From Serratia entomophila (GTDB taxonomy: Bacteria > Pseudomonadota > Gammaproteobacteria > Enterobacterales > Enterobacteriaceae): DNA of 64,000 bases. Each line of letters starts with the position of its first letter. Position 1 is the stretch's first letter. Below the pieces are notes generated by a model that did not search any database, had not been told where the DNA came from, and worked only from the letters and a program-made list of their open reading frames with translations. A program made the position numbers and the translations under genes. Below are positions 58,980-64,000 of the stretch, one piece after another. The DNA lies in the NCBI RefSeq assembly GCF_021462285.1, contig NZ_CP082787.1, positions 1,426,001 to 1,490,000 on the forward strand. The letters run 5' to 3'.

Positions 58980-59650
58980 CGGCGCTCCTCATGCGCCAGC
59001 CGGTTGATTTGCGCCGGTTCGACGATCCGCAGGTCCGTCGCGCGGCGCGCCACCGCCAGCATCGCCAGCCCGACGCGCTCGGTGGTGGTGACCTGATTGG
59101 GGAATAGCCGCAACGCCCCGAGCCACAGCGGTTTGAACAGCCGATACAGCAGATCGTAGGCGCGGGTTTTGGAGCGAATGCCGTGCAGCGGCAAAATCGC
59201 CCCGGGGCGGAACATCACCGCGTGGAACGGCAGCGCCAGCAGGGCATTTTCGGTCGCGCCCTTGACTCTGGCCCACATGCTGCGCCCGCGTTCGCTGCTG
59301 TCGGTGCCGACGCCGGAAACGTAGATGAAGGTCATCGTCGGGTTCAGCCGCGCCAGCGGCCGGGCGGCGGCCAGCGTCAGATCAAAGGTGACCGCACGAT
59401 AATCGGCTTCGCTCATGCCGACAGAAGAGATCCCCAGGCAGAAAAAGCAGGCGTCATAGCCGCCAAGCTGCGGCTCCAGCGCCGACAGCGCGCCAAGATC
59501 CGGCGGCGTTAGCTGGCGGAGTTTGGGGTGGCTCTGCGTCAGCGTACTGCGGCCAATGCTCAGCACCTCGCTGACCTGCGGATCGCGCAGGCATTCGCGC
59601 AGCACGCCCTGGCCGACCATGCCGCTGGCGCCGAATAATATCACTTTCAT
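58976..59650 (-). CDS. NAD(P)-binding Rossmann protein (atypical SDR)
   Basis: A 224-residue atypical short-chain dehydrogenase. The nucleotide loop is ILFGASGMVGQGVL (about 4-17). YDACFFCLGISSVGMSEADY and FIYVSGVGTDSSERGRSMWA, then RVKGATENAL, match a group of HTATIP2-like oxidoreductases. ATG 59650 overlaps the AraC gene stop (ATGA), making it the third gene of an SDR-AraC-Rossmann operon. Activity is untested for close relatives. Confidence 0.78.
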   Translation of the reverse strand: MKVILFGASGMVGQGVLRECLRDPQVSEVLSIGRSTLTQSHPKLRQLTPPDLGALSALEPQLGGYDACFFCLGISSVGMSEADYRAVTFDLTLAAARPLARLNPTMTFIYVSGVGTDSSERGRSMWARVKGATENALLALPFHAVMFRPGAILPLHGIRSKTRAYDLLYRLFKPLWLGALRLFPNQVTTTERVGLAMLAVARRATDLRIVEPAQINRLAHEERR

Positions 59651-60672
59651 ATTCTGTTCTCCTGTTTGCCCGCCGCGCGCTGAGTGCGCCAGCGGTTCGG
59701 CGTCTGCGATTCCCATTGCATAAAGGCGCGGCTGAACGAGTTCATTTCTTCAAACCCCAGCACAAAGGCGATTTCGCCCGGTTCCAGATCGGTATCCGCC
59801 AGCAGTTGGCAGGCGGTGCGATGGCGAGTCTTGTCCAGCAACTGCTGATAGCTGTAGCCGTGCTGCTGCAGACGGCGCTGCAGGGTGCGCGGGCTGATGT
59901 AGAGCTCGGCCGCCACGCTGTTAACGCTCGGGCGCTGGCCGCGCATGGTGCGGCCGAGGATCGCCATCACCTGGTCCGGCAAATCCTTGCTTTGCAGCGA
60001 TTTGGCCAGCTCGGCCTCCAGCCCCGGCAGCAGCACCGCCAGCATGTCCTGATTGTAGGTGATGAACGGCTGCTGCATCAGCGCGCGGTCGAATACCAGC
60101 ACGTCCAGCGGCGCATTGAAATGCACCGGGCAGCCGAAGTGGCGCGGCAGCGGCGAGGCGGGATCCGCTCGCCGGGTCAGTTCGATCGCCTGCGGCCGTA
60201 TCGCCCGGCCTGCGCCGCGGCTGCACAGGGTAATGATGGAGGCGAACATGGCGTCGATCAGCAACTCCGGCGCATGGCCTTCGGCCATGGTCCAGCGGGT
60301 ATGCAGCCGCACGCTGTCGCCGTCTTCCACCAGCATCAGCTCTTCCGGGCACAGCAGCCGTTTGTAGCGGGCGACCTTCTGCAGCGCCTCGCCGAGGGTG
60401 GCGGAATGCAGTGCGGCGACCGAGGCGATGTCGTAATGCTCCGGCGAGACGTCGCCGCCCAGACGCAGGCCAAAGGCGGCGTCATCGGTTAACCGGGCGA
60501 GGGCGCGCCAGATATCGAAAAACTGCCGGGTAGACAGCTTGATCTTCTCGCGCCGCTCGCTGAACAGCCCGGCAGGCAGGCCGGCCAGTTGGCCAACCCG
60601 TTCGATATCCACGCCCAGCAACGTCAGGCGCGCCGACAGGGCGCTGGACAGGGAAATCTGGTCGCTGCTCAT
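59647..60672 (-). CDS. AraC-family regulator (arabinose-binding-domain-like, OruR/ArgR type)
   Basis: A 341-residue regulator. The long N-terminal domain (about 1-230, LLGVDIERVGQLAGLPAGLF and SPEHYDIASVAALHSATLGE) is the AraC_binding_2-type sensor. The C-terminal AraC helix-turn-helix is in SVNSVAAELYISPRTLQRRL and GEIAFVLGFEEMNSFSRAFM. It lies 9 bp behind the SDR gene and is coupled to the Rossmann gene, so it probably controls this operon. Confidence 0.87.
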   Translation of the reverse strand: MSSDQISLSSALSARLTLLGVDIERVGQLAGLPAGLFSERREKIKLSTRQFFDIWRALARLTDDAAFGLRLGGDVSPEHYDIASVAALHSATLGEALQKVARYKRLLCPEELMLVEDGDSVRLHTRWTMAEGHAPELLIDAMFASIITLCSRGAGRAIRPQAIELTRRADPASPLPRHFGCPVHFNAPLDVLVFDRALMQQPFITYNQDMLAVLLPGLEAELAKSLQSKDLPDQVMAILGRTMRGQRPSVNSVAAELYISPRTLQRRLQQHGYSYQQLLDKTRHRTACQLLADTDLEPGEIAFVLGFEEMNSFSRAFMQWESQTPNRWRTQRAAGKQENRI

Positions 60673-60681
60673 TGTTGCTCC

Positions 60682-61566
60682 TTATGATTTGCCGGTAACC
60701 AATGCCGCCATAGCGGCATGATCCGGTTGGCTGTCGTCGCGATCGGTGCTCAGGCTGAGCGCCCGAAACGCGGCGTCTTCCGCTGCGCGTTCGGCCAGGA
60801 CCTGCCCGGCCAGGTGTACCGCATCGCTGCCCAGCAGCAGGCGCAACGGGGGTTTTTCCAGTGCGGCCAGCTGCAGGATCGCCTGTGCGGCCTTGGCCGG
60901 GTCGCCGGGCTGGTGGCCGTTATGCTGCTGCAAATAGTCGAGCATCGGGCCCAGCGTCGGCTGATAGGCGGCGCCGATTGGCGCGATGGTCATCGATGAG
61001 CCGGCCCAGTCGGTGCGAAAACCGCCGGGCTCCACCATGGTCAGCTTCACGCCGAATGGCGCTATCTCTTTCGCCAGCGATTCGGAGAAGCCTTCGACGG
61101 CCCACTTGGCGGTATGATAGGCGCTGAGGCCCGGCACGCCAAGGCGGGCGCCGATGGTGGAGATCTGAATGATGTGGCCGCCGCCCTGCCGGCGCAGCAG
61201 CGGCAAGGCGGCGCGGGTGACGTTGAACACGCCGTAAAAATTGGTGTCGATCTGCGCGCGGAAGTCGGCCTCATCGGCTTCCTCCACCGGGGCAATGTTG
61301 CCGTAGCCGGCGTTGTTGACCAATACGTCGAGCCGGCCGAAGCGTTCAACCGCGGTTTGCACCGCGCGTTGCGCCGCCGCCGCGTCGGTGACGTCCAGTG
61401 CGACCGTGACGACCCGGTCGCCGTAGCGATCCGCCAGCGCTTGCAATTGCTGCGGCTGGCGCGCGGTGGCGACCAGGCGATGCCCGGCGGCCAGCACCGC
61501 CTGCGCCAATTGCTGGCCGAGGCCGCGTGAACTGCCGGTAATTAACCATACCTGAGACTGTGACAT
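60682..61566 (-). CDS. Short-chain dehydrogenase/reductase
   Basis: A 294-residue classical SDR. TGSSRGLGQQLAQAVLAAGH is the NADP loop, NNAGYGNIAPVEEADEADF the second motif, and the catalytic Tyr and Lys are in SAYHTAKWAVEGFSE with Ser upstream. It is the first gene of the operon with the AraC and Rossmann genes. The substrate is unknown. Confidence 0.88.
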   Translation of the reverse strand: MSQSQVWLITGSSRGLGQQLAQAVLAAGHRLVATARQPQQLQALADRYGDRVVTVALDVTDAAAAQRAVQTAVERFGRLDVLVNNAGYGNIAPVEEADEADFRAQIDTNFYGVFNVTRAALPLLRRQGGGHIIQISTIGARLGVPGLSAYHTAKWAVEGFSESLAKEIAPFGVKLTMVEPGGFRTDWAGSSMTIAPIGAAYQPTLGPMLDYLQQHNGHQPGDPAKAAQAILQLAALEKPPLRLLLGSDAVHLAGQVLAERAAEDAAFRALSLSTDRDDSQPDHAAMAALVTGKS

Positions 61567-61629
61567 GACAACCTTCCTTACCTGCTCGTTGGATGAGGCT
61601 TTACTCTAGAAGGTTAGGCGGCGCACCGA

Positions 61630-61667
61630 TAATCCGATCGCGCCAACAGTTAATCCGATCGCGCCAA
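61630..61667. repeat. 21-bp tandem duplication at the 3' end of the MocR gene
   Basis: TAATCCGATCGCGCCAA occurs at 61630-61646 and 61651-61667. The second copy contains the MocR stop codon and last codons, so the first copy is a duplicate of the gene end placed just after it. Confidence 0.85.
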
Positions 61668-63086
61668 TGTATCGGCAGCCATCAGTTGCTGCACTGTGTC
61701 GCCGACCCGCTGTACCGCCCGTTCTATCTCTGCGGTCAATTTGGCCGCGTAGTTGATGCGCAGGCAGTTGCGGTATTTGCCGGAGGCGGAAAAGATGCTG
61801 CCGACGGCGATCTGCACGCCTTGTTGCTCGAGATAGCGATTCAGCCGCAGGGTATCGAACTCTTCATGCAGTTCAATCCACAGCATAAAGCCGCCGCGCG
61901 GCTGGCTGACGCGGGTGCCGGCCGGGAAATATTTCATGATCCAATCGGTCATCCGATCGCGATTTTGCTGGTAACGGGCGCGCATGCGCCGCAGGTGCTG
62001 CAGGTAATGGCCGTGGCGGATAAACTCGGCGATCGCCAGCTGCGGCTGGGTTGCGGTTGAGCCGGTGCCGATATATTTCATGTGCAGCACGCGCTCGAGA
62101 TAGCGGCCGGGAGCTATCCAGCCCACGCGCAGGCCGGGCGCCAGCGTTTTGGAAAACGAACTGCACAGCAGCACGCGGCCGTCGTCGTCAAACGCCTTGA
62201 TGGTGCGCGGGCGCGGGTAGCGGTAGGCGATATCGCCGTACACGTCGTCTTCGATAATCGCCGCGTCATGGCGCTGCGCCAGCATCAGCAGGCGTTTTTT
62301 ATGCGCGTCCGGCATGATGTAACCCAGCGGGTTATTGCAGTTGGGCGTCAACAAAATGGCTTTGATTGGCCACTGTTCCAGCGCCATTTCCAGCGCCTCC
62401 AGGCTGACGCCGGTCAGCGGATCGGTGGGAATTTCCAGCGCCTTCATGCCCAGCCCTTTCAGCGTCTGCATGGTGCCGTGAAAGCAGGGGGAATCCACCG
62501 CGACGATATCCCCCGGCCGGCAAACCGCCCGCAGCCCGGCGGACAAGGCTTCGTGGCAGCCGGTGGTGACCACCAGCTGGCCGGCGCCTATCCGGCAGCC
62601 GGAGTCCAGCAGCAGGCGGGCTATCTGTTCACGCAGCTCCGTGACGCCCTGAATGCTGTCATACAGCAGGCTGCGCAGATCGCCGTGGCGGCCGATATTG
62701 CCCAGCGCTTTCAGCAGCGGTTTCAGCGTTGGCTCGTGGATATCCGGCATGCCGCGCCCGAGCTGTATCAGGTCCGCGCGCGGCTTATTGCGGATCAGTT
62801 CCAGCACCTGTTCCCACTGCGAAATGTCCACCGGGCGCTGCACCGGCGCGGTGACGGCGGGCAGCGCGGCCTGCGGCCGCCGCGAACGCACGAAGTAGCC
62901 TGACTTGGGGCGCGCTTCCACCAGGTGGCTTTCTTCCAGCAGCCGATAGGCCTGCTGCACCGTGCTGATGCTGACGCCGTGCTCCTGGCTCAGGGTGCGC
63001 ACCGAAGGCAGCCGCTCCCCGGCCGGGTAAAGCCCCTGTTCGATGCGTTGGCCGAGAATGGCGGCCAGTCTGGCGTAACGAGTCAT
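61650..63086 (-). CDS. MocR-type regulator (GntR DNA-binding domain fused to aminotransferase)
   Basis: A 478-residue MocR protein. The GntR winged helix covers about 5-70 (GLYPAGERLPSVRTLSQEHG, VSISTVQQAYRLLEESHLVE). The fold-type I aminotransferase-like domain covers about 110-475, with the PLP lysine in SSFSKTLAPGLRVGW and VTPNCNNPLGY-like LTPNCNNPLGY. ATG 63086 (MTRYARLAAIL) is preferred to TTG 63098. It is divergent from the DUF1127/GST pair, its probable target. MocR proteins typically sense PLP plus an amino compound. Confidence 0.88.
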   Translation of the reverse strand: MTRYARLAAILGQRIEQGLYPAGERLPSVRTLSQEHGVSISTVQQAYRLLEESHLVEARPKSGYFVRSRRPQAALPAVTAPVQRPVDISQWEQVLELIRNKPRADLIQLGRGMPDIHEPTLKPLLKALGNIGRHGDLRSLLYDSIQGVTELREQIARLLLDSGCRIGAGQLVVTTGCHEALSAGLRAVCRPGDIVAVDSPCFHGTMQTLKGLGMKALEIPTDPLTGVSLEALEMALEQWPIKAILLTPNCNNPLGYIMPDAHKKRLLMLAQRHDAAIIEDDVYGDIAYRYPRPRTIKAFDDDGRVLLCSSFSKTLAPGLRVGWIAPGRYLERVLHMKYIGTGSTATQPQLAIAEFIRHGHYLQHLRRMRARYQQNRDRMTDWIMKYFPAGTRVSQPRGGFMLWIELHEEFDTLRLNRYLEQQGVQIAVGSIFSASGKYRNCLRINYAAKLTAEIERAVQRVGDTVQQLMAADTLARSD

Positions 63087-63206
63087 ACAGATGCCCAAAG
63101 TCAGAGTGAATGGGAAAAAATCGGTACAGATGCAGATAAATTAGACCATTCAGATAGGTGGAGACAGCTTTTGTATGGAAAAAATATCGTCTGCGTGAAT
63201 CTGTAT
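63085..63206. promoter_or_regulatory. Candidate MocR boxes
   Basis: ATACAGATG (63085-63093), GTACAGATG (63124-63132) and the inverted copy AATCTGTAT (63198-63206) lie between the MocR gene and the DUF1127 gene. Repeated TACAGAT boxes of this sort fit binding by a MocR dimer. Confidence 0.5.
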
Positions 63207-63261
63207 TGTTTTTCCCTCGCGCCGCATCATGGTTTTTACAGCCAAACCTGAGGAGAGCATG

Positions 63262-63450
63262 ATGAGCGTTTTGTCCCTTGTTAAAGCCCCGGCGGCGCGG
63301 CGGCGGCTGTTGTCCCGCTGGCGGCTGTACCTGCTGCGCCACCGCACGCGCAAGGCGCTGTTGCAGCTGGACGAGGCCCGGCTGACGGATATTGGCCTGA
63401 CGCGCGCGCAAGCGGTGCGCGAAGGCTGTAAACCCTTCTGGAAGGAGTAA
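63262..63450 (+). CDS. DUF1127 (YjiS-like) small protein
   Basis: A 62-residue basic protein ending in the DUF1127 motif: LLQLDEARLTDIGLTRAQAV. ATG 63262, with GAGGAG eight bases before it, is preferred; ATG 63259 is also possible. DUF1127 proteins are small Arg-rich factors; some bind RNA and affect phosphate or carbon metabolism. It is 9 bp upstream of the GST gene and divergent from the MocR gene, so the two are one unit. Confidence 0.82.
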   Translation: MSVLSLVKAPAARRRLLSRWRLYLLRHRTRKALLQLDEARLTDIGLTRAQAVREGCKPFWKE

Positions 63451-63459
63451 GGAGAACGC

Positions 63460-64000
63460 ATGCTGAAGCTATTGGGCAAGGCCTCGTCAATAAACGTGCG
63501 CAAGGTGTTGTGGACCGGCCATGAGTTGGGGCTGCCGCTGCAGCGGGAAGACTGGGGCAGCGGTTTCCGCTCCACGCAGCAGCCGGAGTTTCTGGCGCTG
63601 AATCCCAACGGGCTGGTGCCGGTGCTGATCGACGGCGAACGGGTGCTGTGGGAGTCCAACACCATCTGCCGTTATCTGGCCGGGCGGGAAGGGCGCCATG
63701 ACCTGTTGCCGCAGGCGCCCGGTGCGCGCGCGGCGGTAGAGATGTGGATGGACTGGCAGGCTACCGATCTGAACAATGCCTGGCGTTACGTGTTTATGTC
63801 GCGGGTGCGTCAGGATGCGGCGTATCAGGATGCCGCTCGCCTGGCGGCGGCGGAGCGGGAGTGGAACCGGCTGATGGGGCTGCTGGAACACCAGCTGGCG
63901 GGCGGCGGCCCCTATGTCGCCGGCGAGGCTTTTACCCTGGCCGACGTGGTGCTGGGGCTGTCGCTGAACCGCTGGCTGATGACGCCGTTTACCCGCCCGG
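63460..64000 (+). CDS. Glutathione S-transferase, 5' part
   Basis: The reading frame is open from ATG 63460 to the window end (180 codons). The thioredoxin-fold N domain has KASSINVRKVLWTGHELGLP (Ser at the glutathione-activating site), LNPNGLVPVLIDGERVLWES and NTICRYLAGR. The C-terminal helical domain begins near 90 and reaches YVAGEAFTLADVVLGLSLNR. It conjugates or isomerises electrophiles with glutathione. AAGGAG precedes the ATG. It follows the DUF1127 gene by 9 bp. The 3' end is beyond the window. Confidence 0.88.
   Translation, partial: MLKLLGKASSINVRKVLWTGHELGLPLQREDWGSGFRSTQQPEFLALNPNGLVPVLIDGERVLWESNTICRYLAGREGRHDLLPQAPGARAAVEMWMDWQATDLNNAWRYVFMSRVRQDAAYQDAARLAAAEREWNRLMGLLEHQLAGGGPYVAGEAFTLADVVLGLSLNRWLMTPFTRP

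Noticed and set aside
1..64000. CRISPR arrays, insertion sequences, prophage, tRNA or rRNA genes
   Set aside because: No regularly spaced repeats, transposase or integrase reading frames, or tRNA/rRNA-like sequences were seen on either strand.

Overview
The window looks like chromosomal DNA of an enterobacterium of the Serratia type. It is GC-rich and densely coded. Several genes match enterobacterial core proteins closely (DdlA, BglX, YajD, LsrK, LsrG, YehS, SseA, Cdh). They are mixed with LysR, AraC, TetR and MocR regulator and enzyme pairs, and with a nickel-free urea pathway, as is common in Serratia. Genus is inferred from gene content; no rRNA or other marker is present. I see no tRNA, rRNA, insertion sequence, prophage or CRISPR array.

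Layout. 1-2.6 kb: an M-box riboswitch with a short MgtE-type magnesium transporter, then ddlA. 2.6-8 kb: an amino-acid binding protein, a YbdL-like aminotransferase, a divergent LysR, and bglX. 8-12.6 kb: an AT-richer accessory stretch with an O-methyltransferase, a gene relic, a MarT/FidL-like membrane regulator pair, three small membrane proteins (two shorter than 60 residues) and a LuxR-type regulator. 12.6-16 kb: a hydrolase, cdh, a chromosomal ParA/ribbon-helix-helix partition cassette with a repeat-rich upstream region, and yajD. 16-22 kb: a LysR/MFS pair, lsrK and lsrG without the rest of the lsr system, and a LysE exporter overlapping an AraC gene. 22-27.6 kb: RIO kinase, cytoplasmic alpha-amylase, a MarR-GNAT fusion, and a tandem duplication of a DUF1471 gene with its promoter beside a TetR gene. 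27.6-36.6 kb: a MetNIQ-type importer with a structured leader, then regulators and enzymes. 36.6-41.4 kb: a trpS2 relic, phnCDEE and yehS.

41.4-53.3 kb is the largest functional unit: allophanate hydrolase, urea carboxylase, a GntR regulator and the urtABCDE urea importer, all in one direction. It is preceded by a near-ideal sigma-54 promoter and a perfect 13-bp inverted repeat that carries a GntR-like core. Together these genes would import urea under nitrogen limitation and convert it to ammonia and CO2 with ATP and biotin, without urease.

53.3-64 kb: a toxin relic and an intact ParE/YefM-type toxin-antitoxin pair, a Fur-boxed FAD monooxygenase, a DUF4865 gene with a LysR, sseA, a Nudix hydrolase, a three-gene SDR/AraC/Rossmann operon, and a MocR regulator facing a DUF1127 gene and a glutathione S-transferase cut by the window end.

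The best candidates for something undescribed are the 11.1-12.6 kb small-membrane-protein/LuxR cluster, the chromosomal partition cassette, and the regulation of the urea operon.
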